Part shown: positions 7,658 to 15,311 of the stretch, piece after piece
Numbering within the stretch: the first letter of the stretch is position 1
Layout: every line of letters starts with the position of its first letter
Origin: CBDULQ01 sp965368115
Lineage (GTDB): Bacteria > Pseudomonadota > Gammaproteobacteria > SZUA-229
Reading direction: 5' to 3'
DNA length: 21,113 nt
Assembly (NCBI GenBank): GCA_965368115.1
Contig: CBDULQ010000035.1
Coordinates: 1-21,113 of the forward strand
The notes under the pieces: model-generated
Seen by the model: only the letters and a program-made list of their open reading frames with translations
What the model was told of the DNA's origin: nothing
Databases searched by the model: none
Program-made: the position numbers and the translations under genes

Positions 7658-7816
7658 GGAACCTCTGATTAACTCTGGGCTAGGAAGATTGAGAACCAGA
7701 ATGTTCAAATTCAAGGCGCGGATCGCACGTAATAGCCCGCTATTGCGAAGATTCGCAACGAAGAAATTGGACATTCTGGACTCAAGGTTTCCGTCCATGA
7801 GTTAATCAGAGGTTCC
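7658..7816. mobile_element. 159-bp MITE-like palindromic element with TTA target duplication
   Basis: The ends are perfect 18-bp inverted repeats (GGAACCTCTGATTAACTC at 7658-7675 and its complement at 7799-7816), flanked on both sides by TTA (7655-7657 and 7817-7819), a 3-bp target duplication. The inside is also symmetric. TTGAG-N2-CCAGAATGT-N-CAA in the left arm has its complement in the right arm, allowing a one-base gap, and AATAGC/GCTATT forms the centre. The whole element could fold into one long imperfect hairpin. It contains no transposase frame. A 3-bp TNA duplication is known for the IS1031 subgroup of the IS5 family, so mobilisation by such an enzyme is plausible (inference). It sits 100 bases upstream of the CDF gene. 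Confidence 0.82.
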
Positions 7817-7916
7817 TTAATTTAATCCAAAGGCAAAATTTAGTACCATAGACGCCTACTCGAAACGTCCATTAGTGACTCGGCCGGGTCGTCCCCGATA
7901 ACAGGCAAACTGTTTT

Positions 7917-8846
7917 ATGCATGAACATTCGCTGCAGAACTGGCAACATTCTCATCAATTTTCCGTAATGAACGAACGGGGTGAGCGACGCACCCGCTAT
8001 GTGCTGATACTCACCGCCATTACCATGGTGGCTGAAATTATTGCCGGTAGTGTGTACGGGTCTATGGCGCTGCTCGCCGACGGCTGGCATATGGGGACAC
8101 ATGTAGCGGCTTTCTTTATTGCGCTGTTTACCTATCGTTACGCGCGCAAGCATGCGGACGATCCGGCCTATGCTTTCGGCACCGGCAAGGTGAACGTGCT
8201 GGGTGGTTTTGCCAGTGCGGTGGCCCTGGCAGTCGTGGCGCTGGTGATGTTGATCGAATCAATCCAGCGCTTCGTCGATCCACAGGCGATTGCCTTCAAC
8301 GAGGCTATTATCGTGGCGGTGATCGGGCTGGTGGTCAATCTGCTCAGTGCGCTGTTACTGAAAGATGATCACCATCACCATCATCACGGGGACGATGACC
8401 ACCACCACCATGAACATCATGATCACAACCTGACCGCGGCCTATATGCATGTGCTGGCCGACGCGCTGACCTCGGTGCTGGCTATCCTGGCGCTGTTGTC
8501 GGGTAAATACCTGGGCTGGAACTGGCTCGATCCGATGATGGGCGTTGTGGGTGCACTGATCATTACGCGCTGGTCGCTGGGCCTGCTCAAACAGACCAGC
8601 CCGGTTCTGCTCGATGCCAGTATCGACCGGGATTATCAACGAGCCATTCAACAAACCATCGAGGCCGATGCGGACAACCGGGTGTTCGATATCCATATCT
8701 GGAAAGTCGGCGCCAATCATTATGCCGCAATCATTGCACTGGTTACCCATGATCCTCGGCCGGCAGAGCACTACAAGCAACTGCTGAAAGAGTTTCATCG
8801 TCTCGCTCATGTCACCATCGAAGTCAATCGCTGTCTGGACGCCTGA
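7917..8846 (+). CDS. dmeF: Cation diffusion facilitator, DmeF-like cobalt/nickel exporter
   Basis: A 309-residue inner-membrane metal/proton antiporter with about six helices. The membrane metal site is H58-M-G-T-H62 in helix 2 (most zinc members have HxxxD here) with H178-V-L-A-D182 in helix 5. The D-G-W-H-M-G-T-H wording and the long His-rich loop between helices 4 and 5 (about 149-170, sixteen residues of Asp/His, including six His in a row) are typical of DmeF, which exports cobalt and nickel. The N-terminus is also His-rich (H2, H4, H11, H13). A C-terminal cytoplasmic domain follows helix 6. The ribosome-binding site is weak. No RcnR/DmeR-type regulator gene is next to it; the MITE lies just upstream. 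Confidence 0.85.
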   Translation: MHEHSLQNWQHSHQFSVMNERGERRTRYVLILTAITMVAEIIAGSVYGSMALLADGWHMGTHVAAFFIALFTYRYARKHADDPAYAFGTGKVNVLGGFASAVALAVVALVMLIESIQRFVDPQAIAFNEAIIVAVIGLVVNLLSALLLKDDHHHHHHGDDDHHHHEHHDHNLTAAYMHVLADALTSVLAILALLSGKYLGWNWLDPMMGVVGALIITRWSLGLLKQTSPVLLDASIDRDYQRAIQQTIEADADNRVFDIHIWKVGANHYAAIIALVTHDPRPAEHYKQLLKEFHRLAHVTIEVNRCLDA

Positions 8847-9030
8847 TGTTGCAAGCGTCGATCCAGGTGTGAGCAGCCTGACTTTTTACACGATTTTACA
8901 GAATCAATCATCCCCGGCATCGCTCCGATAATAATATAATGTAAACCTGATAGCGTTTGGCATATCGGCGGGTACACCCGGCGATGACGCCGAGCGAATC
9001 ACTGGATCGCATTTTTTTCGAGTGGGAAAC

Positions 9031-10305
9031 ATGGCTGCAGAAAAACACACTTCAGGTGACGAAGTCGCCCAGCGTCTGGGACTGGATGAGACTCACAGCG
9101 GACACCATTGGTATCGTCGCTGGTGGGTTATCGTATTGTTGCTCATCGTGCTGGTATTGATCGGCGTTAAATGGTTGAGTCGTAACGAGACACAGGGTCA
9201 GTCTTACCAGACCATACAACCCCAGCGCGGCGACATCACGGTGACGGTAACCGCCACCGGTACATTACAGCCGGTGAATCAGGTTGACGTGGGCTCGGAA
9301 GTATCCGGTACCATTCGTGACGTGCTGGTGGATTTCAACGATCGCGTGAAAAAAGGCGATGCACTTGCTGTCATGGATACGGATCAGCTTACTGCCCAGG
9401 TTAAGCAGGCGAAGGCGTCTCTGGCACTGGCCGAGGCGAAGGTGAAGCAGGCCGAAGCCACGGTCATCGAAAAGCGCAACACACTGCGCCGTTCCATCGA
9501 GCTTAAAAAGTCAGGCATGTGTTCGGAACAGGATTGCGATGCGGCGCAGGCGAATTTCGATCGCGCCGAAGCTGATCTGGCGAGTGCCCGTGCCCAGGTG
9601 GTACAGGCCCAGGCGGCACTGGATGCACAACAGACCACACTTAAGAAAGCCACCATCGTGTCACCCATCGACGGCATCGTACTGAACCGGGATGTGGAAC
9701 CAGGACAGACCGTGGCAGCATCGTTCCAGACACCGGTACTGTTTACACTGGCGGAAAACCTGACCCAGATGGAGTTGCATGTCTCCGTCGACGAAGCGGA
9801 TGTGGGCAAAGTCCAGGTTGGTCAGCAGGCCCGATTTACTGTCGATGCCTATCCGCAACGCACCTTTCCCGCCGACATCAGTGAAGTGCATTTCGCCTCG
9901 CAAACCGTCGACGGTGTGGTGACCTACGAAACCGTGCTCCATGTGGATAACTCGGAATTACTGTTGCGTCCGGGTATGACCGCCACCGCAGATATCACCG
10001 TGCAACAGGTTAGCGATGTCCTGATGGTGGTTAATGCGGCACTGTATTTCACCCCGGCAGAAAACAATACACAAAGTCAGAAAAAATCAGGTGGTTTGCT
10101 GAGCAGCCTGTTGCCGCGTCCACCACGCCAGGAGAAAAAACAGCCGGCGACCGCAGGCCCCGGTAAGCGCCTCTGGGTATTGCGTGATGGTCAGCCGCAG
10201 GCCGTCGGTGTTAAAACCGGCGTCAGCGATGGCGTAAATACACAGATCATCAGTGATCAGTTGACGGTCGATGATCAGGTGATCATCGATACCGTGACGC
10301 GTTGA
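9031..10305 (+). CDS. MacA-like periplasmic adaptor (membrane fusion protein) of an ABC efflux system
   Basis: A 424-residue adaptor that links an inner-membrane ABC transporter to an outer-membrane channel. One membrane anchor is visible at about 31-48. Two lipoyl half-domains (about 85-115 and 208-235, S-P-I-D-G-I-V) flank an alanine/lysine-rich coiled coil (about 117-205), followed by beta-barrel and membrane-proximal domains. It lacks a lipobox, so it is anchored by the helix. C164 and C169 lie at the coil hairpin tip, an unusual place for a cysteine pair. An upstream in-frame GTG at 9022 exists, but GTGGGA before ATG 9031 looks like the ribosome-binding site. It is followed by the ATPase gene after a single base. 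Confidence 0.9.
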   Translation: MAAEKHTSGDEVAQRLGLDETHSGHHWYRRWWVIVLLLIVLVLIGVKWLSRNETQGQSYQTIQPQRGDITVTVTATGTLQPVNQVDVGSEVSGTIRDVLVDFNDRVKKGDALAVMDTDQLTAQVKQAKASLALAEAKVKQAEATVIEKRNTLRRSIELKKSGMCSEQDCDAAQANFDRAEADLASARAQVVQAQAALDAQQTTLKKATIVSPIDGIVLNRDVEPGQTVAASFQTPVLFTLAENLTQMELHVSVDEADVGKVQVGQQARFTVDAYPQRTFPADISEVHFASQTVDGVVTYETVLHVDNSELLLRPGMTATADITVQQVSDVLMVVNAALYFTPAENNTQSQKKSGGLLSSLLPRPPRQEKKQPATAGPGKRLWVLRDGQPQAVGVKTGVSDGVNTQIISDQLTVDDQVIIDTVTR

Positions 10306-10306
10306 G

Positions 10307-11032
10307 ATGAGCATTATGCAGGTGCCGGTATCCGAGTCCGCAGCAGTCATCGAACTACAGCAGGTAAAAAAAATATACGGTAGCGGTCAGGCTGAAATGC
10401 AGGCCTTGCGCGGTGTCGATCTGCGCATCGACGAAGGTGATTTTGTTGCGGTGATGGGACCCAGCGGTTCCGGAAAATCCACCTGCATGAACATCATCGG
10501 TTGTCTGGACACACCCAGCAGCGGCGAGTACCGCTTTCGCGGTGTCGAAGTCGGCGGTCTGCAACGGGATCAACGCGCTTTGCTGCGACGACATTACCTG
10601 GGTTTTGTATTCCAGGGCTTCAACCTGCTCAATCGCACTTCGGCACTGGAGAATGTGGAACTACCGCTGATTTATCGCGGTACCCCTCAGGCGGAACGTC
10701 ATCGCATGGCGCGGCAGGCACTGGATGCCGTGGGCCTGGGCGGCTGGGAAAATCATACCCCTGGCGAACTGTCGGGTGGCCAGCAGCAACGGGTGGCTAT
10801 CGCCCGGGCGATTGTCACCCAGCCTCAGGTGTTACTGGCCGATGAACCCACCGGCAATCTGGATACCGCGCGCAGTCATGAAATCATGCAGTTGCTGAGC
10901 GACTTCAATCGCGAACAGGGCATCACCATTATGATGGTCACGCATGAACCGGACATGGCGGAGTATGCCCATCGTCAGATTCATTTCGTCGATGGCCTGG
11001 TGGCCAATGATACGCCCGGAGGTGCAGGCTGA
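10307..11032 (+). CDS. ABC transporter ATP-binding protein, MacB/LolD type
   Basis: A 241-residue ATPase that drives the adjacent permease. Walker A is G-P-S-G-S-G-K-S-T at 51-59, the Q-loop is in V-F-Q-G-F-N, the signature is L-S-G-G-Q-Q-Q-R, Walker B is V-L-L-A-D-E-P-T, and the H-loop is in V-T-H-E. The LolD/MacB-type features D-L-R-I-D-E-G-D-F and L-N-R-T-S-A-L-E-N-V-E-L-P-L are present. A second in-frame ATG is at 10316. The adaptor gene ends 1 base before the start, and the stop overlaps the permease start (TGATG), which implies translational coupling. Confidence 0.96.
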   Translation: MSIMQVPVSESAAVIELQQVKKIYGSGQAEMQALRGVDLRIDEGDFVAVMGPSGSGKSTCMNIIGCLDTPSSGEYRFRGVEVGGLQRDQRALLRRHYLGFVFQGFNLLNRTSALENVELPLIYRGTPQAERHRMARQALDAVGLGGWENHTPGELSGGQQQRVAIARAIVTQPQVLLADEPTGNLDTARSHEIMQLLSDFNREQGITIMMVTHEPDMAEYAHRQIHFVDGLVANDTPGGAG

Positions 11033-12225
11033 TGTTGTGGAATGCACTGATCCTGGCGATTCGCGAGATACGACGCAATGTCATGCGTTCGTTTCTCACC
11101 ATTCTCGGTATCGTCATCGGTGTTGCAGCGGTGATTACCATGGTCACCGTTGGTAGCGGTGCCACTGCTCAGGTGACCGCGCAGATTTCCAGTCTCGGCA
11201 GCAACCTGCTGATGGTGACCCCCGGGCAACGCATGGGCATGGGGCAGCGTACCGCATCCCGCGCTTTTGAAATGGATGATGTCCAGGCGATACAGCGGGA
11301 GATCAGTTCACTGGTAGCGGTGGCGCCTTCGGCAACCGAAAGTATGACTGCGGTGTACGGCAATCAAAACTGGTCGACCCGGGTAACCGGCACCAACAAT
11401 GAATTCTTTCTCGCGCGCAACTGGTCGCTGCAAAGTGGCCAGCAGTTACCTCAGTCGGGCAAGGCGGAATGCATACTTGGCGCGACCGTGCGTAAGCAAC
11501 TGTTCGGTAATCAGGACCCTGTTGGTCAGACCATTCGACTGGAAAAAATCGCCTGCAAGGTGATCGGTGTGCTGGATGCCAAAGGTCAGTCCACCATGGG
11601 TACCGATCAGGACGACCTGATCCTGATGCCGCTGCGTACTTTTCAGCGACGCATCGCCGGAAACCAGGACGTGAGTATGATTCAGGTGTCGGTAAAGGAT
11701 GGCGTGTCGACCGAAAAAGTGGAGCAGAACATCCAGCGCCTGCTGCGTGACCGCCGTCATATCGCCAGTAACGAAGACGACGATTTTTCGGTCATGGATA
11801 TGAAGGAAATCACCAAGATGCTCACCGGTACAACCCGTGTGCTGACGGGGTTACTGGGTGCGGTGGCGGCGGTGAGCCTGCTGGTCGGTGGTATCGGTAT
11901 CATGAATATCATGCTGGTATCGGTGACCGAGCGCACGCGCGAAATCGGTATTCGCCTCGCCATCGGTGCACTGGAGCGAGAAGTGCTGATGCAGTTCCTG
12001 GTGGAAGCGGTGGTGCTGTCGTCACTGGGCGGTATTGTCGGCATTCTGCTCGCGCTGATTGCCTCGCTGGTGTTGACCAGTCTGATGCAGGTGCCCTTTG
12101 TACTGAATACCGGCATCATTGCACTGGCGTTTATCTTTTCCGCTGCGGTTGGTGTGATCTTCGGTTACTTCCCGGCGCGCAAGGCAGCGCGACTGGATCC
12201 AATCGAGGCCTTGCGGCATGAGTAA
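11032..12225 (+). CDS. MacB-like ABC transporter permease
   Basis: A 397-residue inner-membrane subunit of the mechanotransmission type. The N-terminal cytoplasmic helix (A-I-R-E-I-R-R-N-V-M-R-S) leads into membrane helix 1 (about 20-42). A large periplasmic domain (about 45-270) follows, then three helices (about 275-300, 325-350, 360-385), with the FtsX-type core V-G-G-I-G-I-M-N-I-M-L-V-S-V-T-E-R-T-R-E-I-G-I-R. The end L-D-P-I-E-A-L-R is conserved. Unlike E. coli MacB, the ATPase is a separate polypeptide. Together with the two preceding genes it should form an adaptor-ATPase-permease pump for a peptide, lipid or drug-like compound. No TolC-type gene is near, so a channel is probably supplied from elsewhere. 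Confidence 0.94.
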   Translation: MLWNALILAIREIRRNVMRSFLTILGIVIGVAAVITMVTVGSGATAQVTAQISSLGSNLLMVTPGQRMGMGQRTASRAFEMDDVQAIQREISSLVAVAPSATESMTAVYGNQNWSTRVTGTNNEFFLARNWSLQSGQQLPQSGKAECILGATVRKQLFGNQDPVGQTIRLEKIACKVIGVLDAKGQSTMGTDQDDLILMPLRTFQRRIAGNQDVSMIQVSVKDGVSTEKVEQNIQRLLRDRRHIASNEDDDFSVMDMKEITKMLTGTTRVLTGLLGAVAAVSLLVGGIGIMNIMLVSVTERTREIGIRLAIGALEREVLMQFLVEAVVLSSLGGIVGILLALIASLVLTSLMQVPFVLNTGIIALAFIFSAAVGVIFGYFPARKAARLDPIEALRHE

Positions 12226-12317
12226 TCATTCAGTGTGACGTGGTTGGTCTGCGCCGGTCTTCAAATACGGCATGCTGTAATCAACCGCATTATTCCATTC
12301 TTTGTCGATCGAGATGC

Positions 12318-12920
12318 TCAGCTTTTGCCGTGCAGAAGAAACGTGAGTTGCAGCAGAGCAATGGCAAACATCCAGCTTCCCAGCACGCGTATGGCAATAT
12401 GATGCCAGGGTCGACTGGCCAGTCTGGCGAACAGGCCGCTGAAATGAAAACACACGGCAGCGGCGACGAGTATCCCCAGTGCCGGCGTTGAGGATATCGA
12501 AGCAAGCTCGGGTTGGCGAGCGGCGAGGAACAGTCCGCTGAAGATGCCACCAGGCAACGCGACCAGAGCCGCCAGTATGGAAGGCAGTCGGTAATGGATT
12601 AATACCAGCAGACTGGGAATCAGTATGAATCCGTGGCCCAGTGTTATGGCCACGGGTGCAACGGATCGGTTGGTGGCGAACAGCAGGGCGATCAACATAC
12701 CGGCGAGCAGACAGCCGAGTACCAGCGCATGAATCCGAAAGTTGTGGCGATACACCAGCAATGCGCTGCTGATCGCAATCAGCATCGAAGAAACTGTCAT
12801 GAGTTGCAGCTGCATGCCTTCACCCAGCCGATGAATCCAGTCTGCGTTGACATGGGCATGGGCCGGGAAAGGTAGCAGACTGAGTGCAAGCAGTCCGACT
12901 AAACCGACGATCCTGTTCAT
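12318..12920 (-). CDS. Exported multi-helix membrane protein, distantly HupE-like, last gene of the NikR-linked operon
   Basis: A 200-residue membrane protein of uncertain function. A signal peptide is followed by A-H-A before H23, then about six hydrophobic segments. The C-terminal part reads F-H-F-S-G-L ... R-P-W ... R-V-L-G-S-W-M-F-A-I-A-L-L, which lines up with L-H-L-A-G-I ... R-W-P ... L-I-Q-G-S-G-A-S-I-A-L-I of the preceding HupE, suggesting distant homology. Membrane-facing histidines are at L-G-H-G-F and L-I-H-Y. The ATG overlaps the hupE stop (ATGA, 4 bases), a coupled arrangement that fixes this start; the frame is open further upstream without being a gene. I infer a partner subunit or second permease for the metal system. 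Confidence 0.78.
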   Translation of the reverse strand: MNRIVGLVGLLALSLLPFPAHAHVNADWIHRLGEGMQLQLMTVSSMLIAISSALLVYRHNFRIHALVLGCLLAGMLIALLFATNRSVAPVAITLGHGFILIPSLLVLIHYRLPSILAALVALPGGIFSGLFLAARQPELASISSTPALGILVAAAVCFHFSGLFARLASRPWHHIAIRVLGSWMFAIALLQLTFLLHGKS

Positions 12921-13546
12921 GATGTTATGAACAGGGCGAGCTGCAGATGATAGACACCGATTAATGCAATGCTCGCGCCGCTTCCCTGAATCAGGCGCCG
13001 ACCGGCAGGCCAGCGATACAGCAGGCCAAGCGCAATACCGGCAAGATGCAGCAAGCCAGTGGCGACGACGAAGCCGGTGGCGAACAGTATCGGTACACCG
13101 AAGTCGGGCAGGGCGGTACCGTGCGGATGACCGTGATACAGGGCAAACAGGCTGACGATGACGAATGCGACAGGCAGCGGTAAACGACGCCGGGTCATCA
13201 CCAGCAGGCCGAGTACGATACCGGACAGGGCAATACCGATTTCGATCCCCGGCAAGGGGATACCGATAATGCCCAGCACCGCGCCAAACGCCATGATTAA
13301 TGGGAAAGCGACCGGCAATACCCAGATCGCCGGCATACCCAGAATGGCGCCCCACAATCCCACCGCCACCATGGCGACGATGTGATCGAGTCCGGTCACC
13401 GGATGTAACAGGCCGCTAAGAAAACCGCCGTCGCCGCCAGTCGCGGATTCTACGTGTGCGAAAGCCGTTGTCGACAACAGCAGGCCGCACAACATGCATA
13501 GCATTAAACCGGGCCCTGTGGATCTGGCGAACATGGGCCGATTCAT
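12917..13546 (-). CDS. hupE: HupE/UreJ-family nickel (or cobalt) permease
   Basis: A 209-residue inner-membrane protein of the HupE/UreJ family, whose studied members are energy-independent nickel permeases linked to hydrogenase or urease. A signal peptide (A-F-A before H31) precedes about six helices. The family motif H48-P-V-T-G-L-D54-H55-I-V-A-M is intact. H138-G-H140-P-H142-G in a later loop and H167 add likely metal ligands. The start overlaps the end of the preceding beta-barrel gene by 1 base (TAATG) and its end overlaps the next gene. No hydrogenase or urease gene is visible in this window, so the nickel consumer is elsewhere. Confidence 0.9.
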   Translation of the reverse strand: MNRPMFARSTGPGLMLCMLCGLLLSTTAFAHVESATGGDGGFLSGLLHPVTGLDHIVAMVAVGLWGAILGMPAIWVLPVAFPLIMAFGAVLGIIGIPLPGIEIGIALSGIVLGLLVMTRRRLPLPVAFVIVSLFALYHGHPHGTALPDFGVPILFATGFVVATGLLHLAGIALGLLYRWPAGRRLIQGSGASIALIGVYHLQLALFITS

Positions 13547-14541
13547 TAGAACAGTGCCGACATGGAAAAGATCAACCGATAATCTTCGGTGCCTTCGCCG
13601 CCCTGTTGCTGGTCTTCTTCATTCAGGTCGGTCCACACCGGCGTCTTGATACCCACTGCGCTGCTGATGTTGTCCCAGTAGAAACGTACGCCGGGCAGCA
13701 GGTAAATCATCTGTCCGCCAGTGGCGGTTTCATCGATACCGTTAGTGCTGTCTCGTCCCAGTTTCAGATACTGGACTTCCAGCGCCAGGTCCATTCTGAA
13801 CTTTCGCGCTTCATCGACTTGTGCACGATACACCAGCGCCGAGTTGACGCGTGTTTCGGTACCGAAGCGGGTACTGTTGCCGTCATCGTAGGTGTATTCC
13901 TGAAACAGGATGGTCGACACTTCCTGGTTGAAGGTCCAGCGTTCGCTCAGCAGGCGCGTGGCGGTCAGTCCCAGTGACCAGGATGATTTGCCGAAGCCCG
14001 TGGATTTGCCTGGATCGATGTCGCCGTTGCTATCGCGCAGGTTGGCATCGCCGGTGGGCAGGGTCAGGCCGCCGAACACGGTGAAGTGCCAGTCTTCCAT
14101 ATCATCCAGACTTTCGCTGGCCGGGTTGAGCATCCAGCCGCGGTCATATTTGAAACCGATTTGCGCGAACAGCGATACATCGGCAAAGTCGCGGGTGTTG
14201 AAACCACCCGGCTCGTCGCGTTTGTCATGGTAGGGCAGGAATGCATAAACGGAGAGCCAGGGCGTGAAGCCGTGACCCAGGCCCAGCATCCAGTAGTTCG
14301 CGTAATCGCTTTCCGGGTTGCCGGGGTCTGCATCATAGGTTTCGTAACGGGCATGATCGAGTTTGAGATAAGCCAGTGACCGGGCGGCGGGCAGGGTTGC
14401 CGAAGTGGCCGCTTCAATCGGGGCGCCGGGGCCGCGTAAACCAACAGCACCGAGGCCGGCGACGCCATGATGCGCAGAGGCTGAGTGGGAATACAGGCCG
14501 AGCGCGCAGAGGATACCGGCATACAGAATGGAACTTCGCAT
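13546..14541 (-). CDS. Outer-membrane beta-barrel protein of the NikR-linked operon
   Basis: A 331-residue predicted outer-membrane protein. A signal peptide ends in A-S-A before H24-H25. The mature chain alternates amphipathic strands with polar turns (for example L-S-V-Y-A-F-L-P-Y, D-V-S-L-F-A-Q-I-G-F, L-I-F-S-M-S-A-L-F) and ends in the outer-membrane sorting signal of a C-terminal Phe. There are no plug or TonB-box features, so it is not a TonB-dependent receptor. It resembles the general group of transporter-annotated barrels (phenol-degradation MetA type), but I cannot name a family with certainty. Gene overlaps of 1 base on both sides (TAATG) tie it to the DUF4198 and HupE proteins, suggesting an outer-membrane entry pore for the metal or its complex (inference). 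Confidence 0.8.
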   Translation of the reverse strand: MRSSILYAGILCALGLYSHSASAHHGVAGLGAVGLRGPGAPIEAATSATLPAARSLAYLKLDHARYETYDADPGNPESDYANYWMLGLGHGFTPWLSVYAFLPYHDKRDEPGGFNTRDFADVSLFAQIGFKYDRGWMLNPASESLDDMEDWHFTVFGGLTLPTGDANLRDSNGDIDPGKSTGFGKSSWSLGLTATRLLSERWTFNQEVSTILFQEYTYDDGNSTRFGTETRVNSALVYRAQVDEARKFRMDLALEVQYLKLGRDSTNGIDETATGGQMIYLLPGVRFYWDNISSAVGIKTPVWTDLNEEDQQQGGEGTEDYRLIFSMSALF

Positions 14542-15251
14542 TAGTGAGACTCCGTTTTCAGGTTGAACATGAGTACGCTGGAACGTACCTGTTTGTCAGC
14601 CTTGTCCGTGTTTAAAGCGCGTTCCAGACTGGCGCTGACGATTTGCAGTCCGGTATGGCGAATTCGAATATTGATGTGGCCCTCGGCATCACTGACGCCG
14701 CGCGCGTCACCGTGATAGGCAACGGCTGCGCCAGCCACCGGCTGGCCATCGAGCAATGTGGTCAGGCGCAGTTTGTCGCCGACGCTCAGGGTAAATGGGT
14801 TTTCCTGAAATACGATCTCGAAACCGTCGCCCAGTGGCCGGGTGAGTCGCGGTGACCAGGACTCGATGCGTTTCACGGTTTCCAGTGCCTGCCAGCTGCG
14901 CAGTACCGCAAACAGTTCGTTCTTCGGTTGATTGCGCGTACCGGTCAGGGTTTGCGACCAGTAACCTGAATCGAGACTGATTAGCAGGGCCTGGCAGGGA
15001 CCTTTGATGAGCGGCGGATAACTGCCGCTGACCCGGCTACTGTGCAGGCTGCCGTCGCTGGCCGACAGGCATCGGGTGGCGGTGATGATCGCCGGGTCGA
15101 AGGGGACTTCTTTCGCGCCCTGGTGTTCCGAGTAGCGGTGACCGCGATGCAGGTGGTAATCTTCGCCTGTCGGTTGCAACCAGTAGTCATGAGCGAACAG
15201 GCTCGGGCTGGACAGACACAGGGTGATCAGTAGTAGTGGTTGTAAACGCAT
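14541..15251 (-). CDS. Periplasmic DUF4198 protein, first gene of the NikR-linked operon
   Basis: A 236-residue exported protein. The signal peptide (1-20) ends in L-F-A, and the mature chain would begin H21-D-Y-W24-L, the N-terminal H-D-x-W opening typical of DUF4198 proteins. H33, H35, H38 and H43 follow closely, giving a His-rich N-terminus that could bind metal. C61 and C86 could form a disulfide. The C-terminal half (about 150-230) is an Ig/carboxypeptidase-regulatory-like beta fold (L-S-V-G-D-K-L-R-L-T-T-L-L-D-G-Q-P-V-A-G-A). DUF4198 proteins are often next to nickel and cobalt transporters. The NikR-type operator ends 19 bases before its ATG, and no Shine-Dalgarno sequence is visible, which is odd for an operon's first gene. 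Confidence 0.85.
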   Translation of the reverse strand: MRLQPLLLITLCLSSPSLFAHDYWLQPTGEDYHLHRGHRYSEHQGAKEVPFDPAIITATRCLSASDGSLHSSRVSGSYPPLIKGPCQALLISLDSGYWSQTLTGTRNQPKNELFAVLRSWQALETVKRIESWSPRLTRPLGDGFEIVFQENPFTLSVGDKLRLTTLLDGQPVAGAAVAYHGDARGVSDAEGHINIRIRHTGLQIVSASLERALNTDKADKQVRSSVLMFNLKTESH

Positions 15252-15270
15252 TTTATTGTTGTTGATATCA

Positions 15271-15297
15271 GTATGATAAATTTATAATTTGTCATAC
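15271..15297. promoter_or_regulatory. Predicted NikR operator in the divergent intergenic region
   Basis: GTATGA (15271-15276) and TCATAC (15292-15297) are the same half-sites as the E. coli NikR operator, separated here by 15 bases instead of 16. The whole 27-bp dyad matches at 11 of 13 paired positions. It lies between the NikR gene and the operon it should control. A TATAAT at 15283-15288 on the plus strand falls inside it, so binding would probably block RNA polymerase at the nikR promoter, and at the operon promoter on the other strand. Confidence 0.8.
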
Positions 15298-15311
15298 CGT
15301 AAATGAATTTA

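Noticed and set aside
8355..8810. Minus-strand frame of 151 codons rich in Val and Met
   Set aside because: It is the antisense reading of the His-rich loop of the CDF gene, since CAT/CAC codons read as Met/Val on the other strand.
8935..8940. TATAAT before the MacA-like gene
   Set aside because: A perfect -10 by itself, but no acceptable -35 at 16-18 bases, so not listed as a promoter.
12226..12453. Minus-strand frame past the end of the last operon gene, with a protein-like stretch reading S-I-S-I-D-K-E-W-N-N-A-V-D-Y
   Set aside because: It overlaps the end of the membrane gene in another frame, has no ribosome-binding site, and the membrane protein ends naturally after its last helix. 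A frameshifted extension cannot be excluded but is not supported.
12921..13355. Upstream part of the 345-codon open frame that ends at 12318
   Set aside because: This part lies wholly inside hupE in another frame and has an Arg/Cys-rich, unprotein-like composition. The true start is the coupled ATG at 12920.
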